A stretch of DNA of 64,000 nt from the NCBI RefSeq assembly GCF_000422725.1, contig NZ_AUGP01000025.1, positions 1 through 64,000 of the forward strand. Reading direction: 5' to 3'. The DNA is from Flavobacterium subsaxonicum WB 4.1-42 = DSM 21790 (GTDB lineage Bacteria > Bacteroidota > Bacteroidia > Flavobacteriales > Flavobacteriaceae). Position numbers and translations under genes: made by a program. Of this stretch, positions 1 to 7,770 are shown in pieces (the stretch's first letter is position 1; the number at the start of each line of letters is the position of its first letter). A model generated the notes under the pieces. That model made no database searches. It saw only the letters and a list, made by a program, of their open reading frames with translations, and was not told where the DNA came from.

Positions 1-219
1 GGCCTTAGCGATAATGTAGACAGGAGGTTTTCTGAACATAATGAGGGCAGAAATAAAACCACAAGGCCGTATTTGCCGTTTAGATTGATTTATATTGAAG
101 AATGCGAAACCCGTGAAGCGGCCAGAAAGATTGAGAAATATTATAAATCTGGTATTGGTAAAGAGAAATTAAAAATAATAAGAGATAACCAGGGGCACGA
201 CTCAAACTCGTGTACTTAG
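1..219 (+). CDS. GIY-YIG (URI-type) endonuclease, C-terminal part only
   Basis: The first 72 codons read open from the window edge to a TAG stop and end a GIY-YIG domain protein. The stretch RPYLPFRLIYIEE followed by REAARKIEKYYKSG is typical of the second half of the small stand-alone URI-family endonucleases common in Flavobacteria; the metal-binding Glu of the family lies in this helix. The GIY-YIG strands and catalytic Arg would lie upstream of the window. The last residues after KLKII are low in conservation and run into sequence resembling a tRNA 3' half, so the true domain end is near residue 60. The cellular role of these single-domain nucleases is not established. No partner gene is visible. 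Confidence 0.75.
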   Translation, partial: GLSDNVDRRFSEHNEGRNKTTRPYLPFRLIYIEECETREAARKIEKYYKSGIGKEKLKIIRDNQGHDSNSCT

Positions 220-234
220 GTGTGTGAAGTTCGA

Positions 235-254
235 CCTGCCTGCCGGCAGGCAGG
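235..254. repeat. 20-bp perfect palindrome
   Basis: CCTGCCTGCCGGCAGGCAGG is an exact palindrome 15 bases after the stop of the GIY-YIG gene. A one-mismatch copy lies at 12016-12035, so this is an interspersed repeat. It interrupts sequence that otherwise resembles a tRNA T-arm (gaagttcga on the left, ttcccactcc on the right). Confidence 0.8.
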
Positions 255-270
255 TTCCCACTCCAGGTAC

Positions 271-299
271 AAAACCTCTCAGCAATGAGAGGTTTTTTT
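271..299 (+). terminator. Rho-independent terminator after the GIY-YIG gene
   Basis: The stem aaaacctctc/gagaggtttt closes on a short agcaat loop and is followed by a T-run. It ends the upstream transcript. It also argues against starting the next gene at the ATG at 285, which lies inside the hairpin. Confidence 0.8.
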
Positions 300-318
300 A
301 TGTTTATAAATTTTATTT

Positions 319-326
319 TAACTTTG
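319..326 (+). promoter_or_regulatory. Flavobacterial -7 box for the 345-710 gene
   Basis: TAACTTTG matches TAnnTTTG and lies 18 bases before the ATG at 345. No TTG sits at the usual -33 distance, so this is a partial match. Its position favours the start at 345 over the upstream in-frame ATGs. Confidence 0.4.
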
Positions 327-344
327 TTTAAAAGCAATGCTGTA

Positions 345-710
345 ATGAAATGGAAATATATTGTTGTTACCTTAGGTGCTATAATGGTAATAGCATTTTT
401 GGCATCTAATCAAATTGAAATGAGGAGGCGGGGAGCTGAAAATTTTAAAAAGTTTGAACAGGCATCTATTAAAGGGCAGCTGGACCGTGTTTATTATGAA
501 GACCGGTGTGTTGCATTTACCCTTAAAAATGGCGAAAAGTATGTATTTGCACCTTTTAAGGCTTATCGTCTTAAATTTTTTGATACTACATACAATCCGA
601 GCTTTAATAAGATTGCTGCCCAAGGAGACAGCATAATAAAACAACCTTGCAGCGATACACTTTACCTTAAAAAAGACACAATTACATATCGCTTTACCTT
701 TACTGAATAA
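345..710 (+). CDS. Hypothetical membrane-anchored protein
   Basis: Not recognised. Starting at the ATG at 345 gives 121 residues beginning MKWKYIVV, with one N-terminal hydrophobic segment (about residues 4-20) and then a polar, probably extracytoplasmic domain with many aromatic residues and two Cys (RCVAF and QPCSD). An earlier in-frame ATG at 285 falls within the terminator hairpin and the one at 300 at its end; a -7 box lies between them and the chosen start. The topology fits a small inner-membrane anchored periplasmic protein. Monocistronic: a terminator lies before it and about 210 bp of non-coding DNA follow. No function can be inferred. Confidence 0.55.
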   Translation: MKWKYIVVTLGAIMVIAFLASNQIEMRRRGAENFKKFEQASIKGQLDRVYYEDRCVAFTLKNGEKYVFAPFKAYRLKFFDTTYNPSFNKIAAQGDSIIKQPCSDTLYLKKDTITYRFTFTE

Positions 711-920
711 TTCAATAATGCGTACAAGTAAAGTTTTTAACTGATACGTTATTAGGGCACGAATTACAAATCCGCACTATCACTCCTGTGATATGACGAA
801 CAAAAAAAAGATATGCCCATAAATATTTCATTTTTTAAACAAGCGTTTAATTTTTTTTGATTTCCTTTGTAACAAATTTACAACTTAGTCGTTATAAGTT
901 TAATCATCAATGAAATCAAT

Positions 921-1259
921 ATGGAAAACGGACATGAAATAGTGTATTTTCTGGACAACAGCGATATAGCTATAGTTGAGGTAGAAGATCGCAACAGCGG
1001 TTTTAAAGAGATGCTTTGGTTTATGTACCATAAGGCAAGCCACAGTATTAAGCGTTTTAGGTTCAGGCCGTCTTTTGCTACCACTAAGGTTAGCGGGCAG
1101 CCTGCCAAAAAAGGTTTTTTAAAGCTGAGCAAAAATCCGGGTAGGTACAGCATAGAGATAGACCATACGGTTTTTGACTTTGATGAGCAAAATCCCGACC
1201 GTATGCCCGAAGTGGCGCGCACCGATATTTTGCGCTACCTTAATACGGCTTTAGTTTAA
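921..1259 (+). CDS. Hypothetical cytosolic protein, 112 aa
   Basis: Not recognised. A soluble protein of 112 residues with no signal peptide or membrane segment, basic in the middle (KRFRFRP) and acidic near the C-terminus (DFDEQNPDRMPEVARTD). The ATG at 921 follows an AT-rich leader, as usual for Flavobacteria. It converges with the phytase gene, and the two share a hairpin terminator. Codon use is normal for the window and the frame is intact, so it is probably a real gene. No domain can be named. Confidence 0.55.
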   Translation: MENGHEIVYFLDNSDIAIVEVEDRNSGFKEMLWFMYHKASHSIKRFRFRPSFATTKVSGQPAKKGFLKLSKNPGRYSIEIDHTVFDFDEQNPDRMPEVARTDILRYLNTALV

Positions 1260-1280
1260 TACACGCCACACTATAAATAA

Positions 1281-1330
1281 AAGGGTTGGGAAAGCAGTGC
1301 GTAGGGATGCACACTTTCCCGGTCCTTTTT
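1281..1330. terminator. Terminator between convergent genes
   Basis: The stem gggaaag (1288-1294)/ctttccc (1314-1320), with an inner gtgc/gcac helix, is flanked by A-rich DNA on the left and a T-run on the right. It can end the 921-1259 transcript. On the minus strand it overlaps the last bases of the phytase gene. Confidence 0.7.
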
Positions 1331-2384
1331 ATTTTTTTACGGCAGCATCTATTCGTGCCTGTACAAGGTTCCAATCGTATAAATGAAACGTCATGCCGTT
1401 GCTCATGGCAACCAAAAACCCCTTGGGAAATTTACCACCCATATTTAAGCTTGTGGCATCGGCGCCATCGCACTCTATGGTAGATGTAGGCACTTCTGCA
1501 AGCAGCTTGTGCTCGTTTACATTGCCGTTACTGCCCTCTCGAGCGTATACCATAAAAGTATTGGCCTGCTGGTTAGAAACCAGTATATAGCCCGTTGTTG
1601 GCCCTGTTTTATAAATAGCAATACCCTCGTGGTCTGCCTTAAAATCTTTCTGGCCAAAAAAGGCAAGCTCGGTATTATTTGCAATTGCCGGGTTGGCTAT
1701 GTATTTTTTAATGCCTTCGTTCTCGTCGCAGTAATATACGTAGCCCAGCTCATTGTCTACAGCAATAGCCTCAATTTCTTTTTTGCCACTAAAGCTTCCA
1801 AATTTTCGCACCACATTGGCAGTAACGGTTCCGGTTGAAGTTCCTGTTAACTCATATTGCCAAAGGTAACTGCCCGTTGGGCCGGTTTTTCTGCCTACAA
1901 CGGCAAAAATAGCACCGTCGTCTGGGCGGGTGTAAAGGGCAACGCCCATAGGGTCTCTCTCTAAATCGCCGGTAAAAACGTCTATGCCGCCGTTGTCTAT
2001 AGCCACCATATCGGGCAGGCTGAAGATTCGTATCTTATTGGTTTCCCTTTCGGTAGTAACCGCTATATCTGTTTTTTTGCCATTTACTAAAAGGCCGTAA
2101 GCTATGTCTACGTTATTGGGCCTTTTTAGGGTAATGGACTTGTTTACTATCTTACCCTCAAGGTTGTAAACGTAAAGGCCGCCATCGGTATCTTTATCGG
2201 TGCCTATAATAAGGCTTTTGGTAACATCGGCCGGGTTTACCCAAATGGATGGGTCATCGGTATCGTGCGGTGTGGCCTGGGTAATAACTGTGGGGATGAT
2301 AGCATCCGGCCTTATGGCAGCCAGGTGAGATCCACAGGCGGTAGCCAGCGCAGCAGCAGTGCAAAGTATAAGTGTTTTACGCAT
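1329..2384 (-). CDS. 3-phytase, beta-propeller phytase lipoprotein
   Basis: A 351-residue beta-propeller phytase. It would release phosphate from myo-inositol hexakisphosphate in a Ca2+-dependent reaction at the cell surface or in the periplasm. The N-terminus is a lipoprotein signal with lipobox LATAC (Cys17). Family motifs follow in order: DTDDPSIWV at about 41-49, GTDKDTDGGLYVYNLEGK, RPNNVDIAYG, YYCDENEGIKKY, DHEGIAIY, YILVSNQ and ECDGADAT. The acidic residues in these motifs form the Ca2+ and phosphate sites in known enzymes. The gene lies 72 bp downstream of a TonB-dependent receptor on the same strand with no terminator between, which suggests one operon for phosphate or phytate use. 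The length is normal for the family. Confidence 0.9.
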   Translation of the reverse strand: MRKTLILCTAAALATACGSHLAAIRPDAIIPTVITQATPHDTDDPSIWVNPADVTKSLIIGTDKDTDGGLYVYNLEGKIVNKSITLKRPNNVDIAYGLLVNGKKTDIAVTTERETNKIRIFSLPDMVAIDNGGIDVFTGDLERDPMGVALYTRPDDGAIFAVVGRKTGPTGSYLWQYELTGTSTGTVTANVVRKFGSFSGKKEIEAIAVDNELGYVYYCDENEGIKKYIANPAIANNTELAFFGQKDFKADHEGIAIYKTGPTTGYILVSNQQANTFMVYAREGSNGNVNEHKLLAEVPTSTIECDGADATSLNMGGKFPKGFLVAMSNGMTFHLYDWNLVQARIDAAVKK

Positions 2385-2456
2385 TGTAACTATATTAGTT
2401 TAGCCCTTACGGAGGAAATAGTATCTGCCCCGCAAAGGCTAAATTACTTTAAAATT

Positions 2457-5264
2457 TTATAGGTCGAATTTGATGCCCAGGTTAAAACGCGACTGGTAGT
2501 ACTCTAATTGCTTAACGCGAGACGATATGCCCTGGTAGTAACGCAACGGCTGGTTGGTAAGGTTGGTGGCATCGGCAAATATGCGCAGGTTCCTGGTTAT
2601 TTTGTACGATACGTTTACATCTAAAAACAATTGCTTATCGTAGTAGCTGTCCTGGAAATCGTCTGACCCTAACTCATCTAAATAATCAGAGGCGTAGTTA
2701 ACCGATACCCTTGCAGAGAAACGGTTGTTATCCCAAAATAACGATCCGTTAAACATGTGCGGTGCCGTGCCCGGAAGGCTAACATCGGTACGTTCGTTAC
2801 CATCTTCATCAGCAATACCCTTAGCTTTAGATTTTGTGTAGGTATAGTTAGTATACACCCCAAAATGCTTCGCAAATCCCGGAAGAAAATCAAGCTGGCG
2901 CTGAAAAGCCACCTCTAAACCATACACATCTACATTATCGCCATTGCGCGACTGGATAAACGTCCACTCTTCGCCTACCGGCACAGGGTTGGCCTGGGTA
3001 GGGAAATCAGCAGCAAAATCGGCTGTAGAGTACTGGTTGTTGCTGTATGTATAAATAAAATCGTTCAGGTTTTTGTAAAACACACCACCTGATAAAAGCC
3101 CTACCGATTTAAAATAGTACTCGCCCATTAAATCAAAGTTGTACGAGTAGGTAGCATCAAGCTCCGGGTTACCGGCAATAATTTCAGAGTCGGCTGCAAT
3201 GTTGTTTACATACGGTGCAAGCGCATAATAATCCGGTCGTGCCAATGCCGTTGTAAAGGCCGTACGCAGGATGAAATTCTCGGTAGCATCATACTTAAAG
3301 GTAACACTTGGCAACACGTTGGTGTACGAGTTGGTGTTGTTTATCTGGCCTTCAAGCTCTTCTTCGTCCAATACCCTGTTTGCGGTATAGTCTATGTTGG
3401 TGTTTTCTATACGCACACCTAATATCATAGACAGTTTGCTGTTAAAATCCTGGTCCCAGCGCACATAGCCGGCATAAATATTTTCTTTGGCTTTGTAGTT
3501 AACCGCTAAGAATTCTGACGGATCTGCCTCGCCCTCAAAAAGGTCGGTGTTGTTAAGGTTAAGCCCGCCCAGGTAGTTGGCCGAAGCAAACAGGCCCGGT
3601 ACGTACTTGCTGCCCGGATTAAAACCGTTGCCACCAAAGTAGCTGGTTTGCACATCGGCCAGTGTAACGTCGCTGGTTGGCTCGTAAGAGTAGAATATGT
3701 TGTTACGGTCTTTATCTTTTATCCTTAAGCGTAACCCGGTTCTTAAACGGCCTTTTTGCCCAGCTATAGCAGAGAAAGGAAAACGGATGTTTACCCTTGC
3801 GCCAAACTCGCTCTCCTCAGTATTATCGCGGTTTTCTGTTAATGCCGACTGTGCAAAAGAAGCTGCATCTTCGCCTGTGGTGCCAATAAAAGGTTTTTTA
3901 GTGTTGCTAAGGTCTTGTGTAAAAGCAAGGTCTTCCTGCTCAAACTCTATGTAACGCTCGCCCGGCCTAAATTCTCTTGCCTTGGCGTAGTTCATAGACC
4001 AGTCCATATCTAACGTAGAGCTTAAAAGGTGCTCGCCGCGTAGTGCATAGTTTTGCACACGCTGGTCTTCCAGCCTTCTGCTTTTGTTGCGGCTGTTATC
4101 TACACCGCCTTTAGTTTCGCGCTTTACCCTTCCGGTGTAGCCAATAATGGTTTCGCCTTCATACTCCGGCGCAATATCATCATAGGTAGTCCTAAAACGG
4201 TTTTCGCGGTCATCCCTCCAGTTGTAAATGGCATTGGCGTAAATAACGTTGTTATCGTTAAACTTATAATCTAACGCTACAGATGCGCTACGGCGAATAC
4301 GCTGTACATCGTACTTCCTGATATCGTGCTCTTCTACATATACGTTGTTAAACTCATCTTTAACCCAAACGGCCTCAATGTTGTCCGACCCAAAATCGTT
4401 GTTATTGTACGATCCGCTAACCACCATGCCCAGCTTGTTGCTAAGGTAGCGGTTACCGTAAACAAGGCCTGCAGTGTAAATAGCCTTCTCCCTGATAGGG
4501 CCGTAACCACCGGCTAATGTAGCCGATATCCTCTCGCCGTTTGGCGTGGCACGGGTAATAAGGTTTACCGATCCTCCAATGGCATCGGCATCCATATCTG
4601 GCGTAAGGGTTTTGTTTACCTGTATGGTAGCAATCATGTCCGACGGAATAAGGTCCATCTGTACATTACGGTTATCGCCTTCGGCCGATGGTATCCTGTC
4701 GCCGTTAAGGGTAACCGAGTTTAATGATGGCGCCAAGCCGCGGATGATAATATTACGCGCTTCGCCCTGGTCGTTCTGCATGGTAATACCGGGAACACGC
4801 TTTAAGGCGTCGCCCACGTTACTATCAGGAAAACGCCCCACCTGGTCAGACGAGATTACGTTGGTTATATTGCTGTTGTTTTTTTGCTGGTTAAGGGCAC
4901 GTGCCTGGCCTTTAAGGCGTTCGCCTACTACGGTAACATTTTGCAGTGTTTCGGCACCGGTGCTCATAACAATGTTTACGGTAGTATTGGCACCCTCGTT
5001 TACAGTTACCTGCTCTGTTTTTGTTTCGTAACCTAAGTAAATTACCTCTACAGTATAGCTGCCTGCCGGAATGTTAAGGAATTCGAAATCGCCGGTTTGG
5101 TTGGATATCGTATAGCGACTGCCTTCGCTAAGCTTTACCGTTGCCCCGGGTAGTGAGAAGTTGCCTTCCAGATCGGTGATCTTTCCGGAAATAACGCCGG
5201 TTTTTTGTGCATTAGCCGTTAGGGCCAGCATAAAAACCGACAGGATTAGTAGTAGTTTTTTCAT
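2457..5264 (-). CDS. TonB-dependent receptor next to phytase
   Basis: A 935-residue outer-membrane receptor. Order: signal peptide (1-19, ending ANAQ), a CarboxypepD_reg-like beta-sandwich (about 22-105, with GKITDLEGN and GSYTVEVIYLGYET), a plug (about 110-240, with VGRFPDSNVGDALKRVPGI, IIIRGLAPSLNSVTLNGDRIPS and IGGSVNLITR), then a 22-strand-type barrel ending in Phe-Asp-Leu. The plug resembles the TonB-Xanth-Caul subfamily. TonB/ExbB energy would drive uptake of a scarce substrate. The downstream phytase suggests an inositol phosphate or other phosphoester, but the ligand cannot be read from sequence. No SusD gene is adjacent. A -7-like box lies 30 bases upstream. Confidence 0.9.
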   Translation of the reverse strand: MKKLLLILSVFMLALTANAQKTGVISGKITDLEGNFSLPGATVKLSEGSRYTISNQTGDFEFLNIPAGSYTVEVIYLGYETKTEQVTVNEGANTTVNIVMSTGAETLQNVTVVGERLKGQARALNQQKNNSNITNVISSDQVGRFPDSNVGDALKRVPGITMQNDQGEARNIIIRGLAPSLNSVTLNGDRIPSAEGDNRNVQMDLIPSDMIATIQVNKTLTPDMDADAIGGSVNLITRATPNGERISATLAGGYGPIREKAIYTAGLVYGNRYLSNKLGMVVSGSYNNNDFGSDNIEAVWVKDEFNNVYVEEHDIRKYDVQRIRRSASVALDYKFNDNNVIYANAIYNWRDDRENRFRTTYDDIAPEYEGETIIGYTGRVKRETKGGVDNSRNKSRRLEDQRVQNYALRGEHLLSSTLDMDWSMNYAKAREFRPGERYIEFEQEDLAFTQDLSNTKKPFIGTTGEDAASFAQSALTENRDNTEESEFGARVNIRFPFSAIAGQKGRLRTGLRLRIKDKDRNNIFYSYEPTSDVTLADVQTSYFGGNGFNPGSKYVPGLFASANYLGGLNLNNTDLFEGEADPSEFLAVNYKAKENIYAGYVRWDQDFNSKLSMILGVRIENTNIDYTANRVLDEEELEGQINNTNSYTNVLPSVTFKYDATENFILRTAFTTALARPDYYALAPYVNNIAADSEIIAGNPELDATYSYNFDLMGEYYFKSVGLLSGGVFYKNLNDFIYTYSNNQYSTADFAADFPTQANPVPVGEEWTFIQSRNGDNVDVYGLEVAFQRQLDFLPGFAKHFGVYTNYTYTKSKAKGIADEDGNERTDVSLPGTAPHMFNGSLFWDNNRFSARVSVNYASDYLDELGSDDFQDSYYDKQLFLDVNVSYKITRNLRIFADATNLTNQPLRYYQGISSRVKQLEYYQSRFNLGIKFDL

Positions 5265-5606
5265 GTACTTATAATTTGCGTTGTTAATTGCCGCAAAACT
5301 ATAAGCCGCATGTTAAGTAGGTGTTAGTTGCACCGCAGGCTATAATAAGTTACCGTAAAGCAAAGGGCAATTTTTTGTAAACCGAAGTATAAGAATCAAA
5401 TCTGCAGGAGCAGGAAAAACGTATATTATTATAGTAAGATAGTGTTAAAATAAAATTATATGCGCCTTAAATTGTGAATAACATCATAATTATTGCTTAG
5501 AATAATCTTAAATTATTTGTAGTCATGCGTGGTATTATTTAAATTTATTTTGTTAATCAGGATGTTTGAGGATAACAATGCAGAAAAATTGATTAGCATT
5601 TTATGT
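5265..5606. other. 342-bp divergent intergenic region
   Basis: This stretch separates the divergent receptor and receiver genes. On the minus strand it holds a -7 box TAGTTTTG (5301 to 5294) without a TTG at -33. The rest is AT-rich, with no hairpin, repeat or credible ORF. An in-frame upstream ATG for the receiver gene at 5529 is possible but would add 26 residues absent from its paralogue. Confidence 0.6.
5294..5301 (-). promoter_or_regulatory. -7 box for the receptor-phytase operon
   Basis: TAGTTTTG on the minus strand matches TAnnTTTG, 30 bases from the receptor ATG. No -33 TTG was found at 17-23 bases, so the assignment is tentative. No Pho-type operator could be recognised. Confidence 0.35.
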
Positions 5607-6092
5607 ATGAAGATAGGTAAATTAAATATTGTTCTTGCCGCTGCAAACCCCAATGAGCGGATGCTGTTTAAAGATGCATTTAATGATGTGCGGGTAGCGC
5701 ACACCCTTACTATTGTTACGTGTGGCGAAGACCTTATAAGCCATTTAAAGCAGACTAAAAACCTGCCCCACCTTGTTTTTTTAGACCTTAACCTGCCCGA
5801 TAAAAGTGGTATGGACTGCCTTAAAATTATTAGGAACAATAAAATGTTTAGAGATATGGCTGTGGCCGTTTATACGGCATCAGGATCTGTAGAAGATCTG
5901 GAATCTGCCTTTGTAGCCGGGGCTAACATTTTTATTAAAAAGCCGGGCGATTATATATCGCTTAAAAAAATTATTGTCGATGTTATTAGCGTAAGCCGCC
6001 TCTACCTTACCGATGGGCTTAACCGTGAAAGCTTTATGATGAGTTACTTGGAAGATAAAGAACTGCCCCTTATGCCTACCGGTATTAAGTAG
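5607..6092 (+). CDS. Single-domain response regulator with degenerate acidic pocket
   Basis: A 161-residue stand-alone receiver domain, collinear with the paralogue at 6235-6678. The phospho-acceptor position is kept (Asp60 in VFLDLNLP), as are Thr90 and Lys111 (FIKKPGD). The acidic cluster after beta-1, which binds Mg2+ and is DDD at 12-14 in the paralogue, reads AAN here (VLAAANPNER). Loss of these residues should impair Mg2+-dependent phosphorylation. It may therefore act as a pseudo-receiver, locked in one state or titrating a kinase. No output domain is present. The start at 5607 was chosen because the paralogue begins at the same point; the C-terminus has about 14 extra residues. Confidence 0.8.
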   Translation: MKIGKLNIVLAAANPNERMLFKDAFNDVRVAHTLTIVTCGEDLISHLKQTKNLPHLVFLDLNLPDKSGMDCLKIIRNNKMFRDMAVAVYTASGSVEDLESAFVAGANIFIKKPGDYISLKKIIVDVISVSRLYLTDGLNRESFMMSYLEDKELPLMPTGIK

Positions 6093-6162
6093 TGTTTTTG
6101 ATGTATAATTTATTGAAAAACAGATTTTTACGGTTTAATGATTAGTTTCATTTTATTAGAAG

Positions 6163-6170
6163 TACTTTTG
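6163..6170 (+). promoter_or_regulatory. -7 box before the second receiver gene
   Basis: TACTTTTG matches TAnnTTTG, 65 bases before the ATG at 6235. The predicted leader then contains the inverted repeat at 6173-6225. A -33 TTG is not evident. Confidence 0.4.
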
Positions 6171-6172
6171 GA

Positions 6173-6225
6173 GGGTTAACCAATTCTAAGCATACCTTAA
6201 TACTGCTAACAGGTTTGGTTAACCC
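6173..6225 (+). repeat. Inverted repeat GGGTTAACC/GGTTAACCC in the leader
   Basis: Nine-base arms at 6173-6181 and 6217-6225 are separated by 35 bases and end 9 bases before the receiver ATG. Each arm contains the palindrome GGTTAACC. It could be a paired operator for a dimeric regulator or a 5' UTR hairpin; sequence alone does not decide. Confidence 0.5.
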
Positions 6226-6234
6226 AACATATTA

Positions 6235-6678
6235 ATGCGCTCTTATCAATTACATATTGTATTAGCAGATGACGATCAGGATGACCGGATGCTGTTTGAA
6301 GATGCCTTTAACGAGGTAAAGATGGTGCATAGCCTGGATATGGTTAATGATGGCTATGCCCTGATGAGCTATCTGGCTTTGGCCGAGAAACTTCCTGATA
6401 TTATTTTCCTGGATCTTAACATGCCCGGCAAGCCCGGTAAAGAGTGCCTTAAAGAAATTAGGGGCAATGCAAAGTTTAGAGAAGTAGCTGTAGCCATATA
6501 TTCTACATCGGGCTCTATTGCAGATATTGAAGATACTTTTGTTGCGGGTGCAAATATCTACGTTAAAAAGCCAAATGATTTTTCGGCACTAAAAAAAATG
6601 CTGTCTGATGTAATGAGCATTAGCAAGCTGTATCTTACTGATGGGCTTAACCGCGAAAACTTTATGCTGAGTTTGTAA
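6235..6678 (+). CDS. Single-domain response regulator (receiver only)
   Basis: A 147-residue CheY-like receiver with all key residues: acidic cluster Asp12-Asp13-Asp14 (LADDDQDD), phospho-acceptor Asp60 (IFLDLNMPG), a Ser/Thr switch at 90-91 (IYSTSG) and Lys111 (YVKKPND). It should be phosphorylated by a histidine kinase and signal through protein contacts, since it has no output domain. It resembles the Rcp1-type response regulators abundant in Bacteroidota. No histidine kinase is in the window. It follows its degenerate paralogue by 142 bp on the same strand and has its own putative promoter. The pair clearly arose by tandem duplication. Confidence 0.88.
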   Translation: MRSYQLHIVLADDDQDDRMLFEDAFNEVKMVHSLDMVNDGYALMSYLALAEKLPDIIFLDLNMPGKPGKECLKEIRGNAKFREVAVAIYSTSGSIADIEDTFVAGANIYVKKPNDFSALKKMLSDVMSISKLYLTDGLNRENFMLSL

Positions 6679-6742
6679 ATGTACCCAAATTGCATACACC
6701 TATCAGCGCTATCATTAAGCTATTGCCTCCAAACAATATCAA

Positions 6743-7768
6743 CTAATCTCTTTCTTCGAGTATTTTTATCATCCTGAACGATTTTAAAAGGTGCAACAAC
6801 CCGGGAATAATCAGCAGTCCGCCAATTATTAACGAGATACCCAGTACGCTTATAACGGCATCCGGGGCCCTGTTGGCCAGCAGGCTAATCTCGCCACTCC
6901 TGGTAATAATAAGGTTGGGGTAGTGTATGCCTATGGCTGCAAACAGTATAAGCAACACCTGCAAGCCTGCAAAAAAGCGGCAGTATATTATACGCCCAAT
7001 GCGTATGCTTTTCCACAACGGGTACAGCAATAACCCGGATAAGGTTACGGCACCCAATGCGTAGTAATTGGATAAAAACTCCTGTGTAAACTCGTTGCCT
7101 GCAATATAACCCGCAATAAGGGTTGCCATGCCCAGTACCACCACCACTAAGGTAGCAATACCGGCCTTGCGCATATACATGCGTTTTTCGTAATCTTTAG
7201 CTTCGCCAATTAAAAAAGTAGCCGATAAAAACACACACAACGCACTAAAAAAGAACCCGGTAAATATAGGAAACGGCTGTAGCCACGGATGAATGTATAG
7301 CGCGTAGAAGTCGGCGTTGGGAGAGTCTTCCAACAGCATGATGTCGCCGTGCAGGAGGGTGCCAAACGTCATTCCCAGAAAAATAGGGGTAACCAGGCAC
7401 GAGAATTCGAACATGCGGTCGTACAGGTGCTGGGTTTTGTCTTTAACGGCATCGTAATGACGGAAAACAAATGCCACACCGCGCAGGGTAATGCCCAACA
7501 GCACTAAGGTTAGCGGAATGTGTAGGTAAATAATTACCACATTATAAAAGGCCGGAAAGGCGATCCATAAAATTACGATAAGGATAATGATCCAGATGTG
7601 GTTGGCTTCCCAAACGGGACCCAATACACTATACACCGTTTTTTTGATGGACTTTTTATGCTCTGCACCCGAAAACATTTCGAGTATGCCGGCACCAAAG
7701 TCGGCGCCACCCAAAAGCACGTATAAAAAAAACGAAAGAACGGTAAAAAACAGCACTACATACAGCAT
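6743..7768 (-). CDS. cydB: Cytochrome bd oxidase subunit II (CydB)
   Basis: A 341-residue membrane protein with about eight to nine hydrophobic segments. It starts MLYVVLFFTVLSFFLYVLLGGADFGAGILE, in which the GGADFGAG motif is typical of CydB. Other signatures are GPVWEANHIWIII and GNEFTQEFLSNYYAL. With CydA it forms the quinol:O2 oxidoreductase of the cytoplasmic membrane, which works at low O2. It starts 2 bp after the cydA stop and is surely co-transcribed. No cydX-like small ORF could be recognised downstream. Confidence 0.93.
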   Translation of the reverse strand: MLYVVLFFTVLSFFLYVLLGGADFGAGILEMFSGAEHKKSIKKTVYSVLGPVWEANHIWIIILIVILWIAFPAFYNVVIIYLHIPLTLVLLGITLRGVAFVFRHYDAVKDKTQHLYDRMFEFSCLVTPIFLGMTFGTLLHGDIMLLEDSPNADFYALYIHPWLQPFPIFTGFFFSALCVFLSATFLIGEAKDYEKRMYMRKAGIATLVVVVLGMATLIAGYIAGNEFTQEFLSNYYALGAVTLSGLLLYPLWKSIRIGRIIYCRFFAGLQVLLILFAAIGIHYPNLIITRSGEISLLANRAPDAVISVLGISLIIGGLLIIPGLLHLLKSFRMIKILEERD

Positions 7769-7770
7769 AA

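Noticed and set aside
285..344. Upstream starts (285 or 300) for the hypothetical gene at 345
   Set aside because: 285 lies within, and 300 directly at the end of, the terminator hairpin, and both precede the -7 box.
754..777. REP-like sequence GGGCACGAATTACAAATCCGCAC
   Set aside because: It resembles hairpins seen near RAYT transposases, but the arms pair poorly and there is no second copy or transposase in the window.
4546..5031. 161-codon + strand ORF inside the receptor gene
   Set aside because: It lies entirely opposite a well-conserved plug-coding region; composition reflects the reverse complement and no promoter precedes it.
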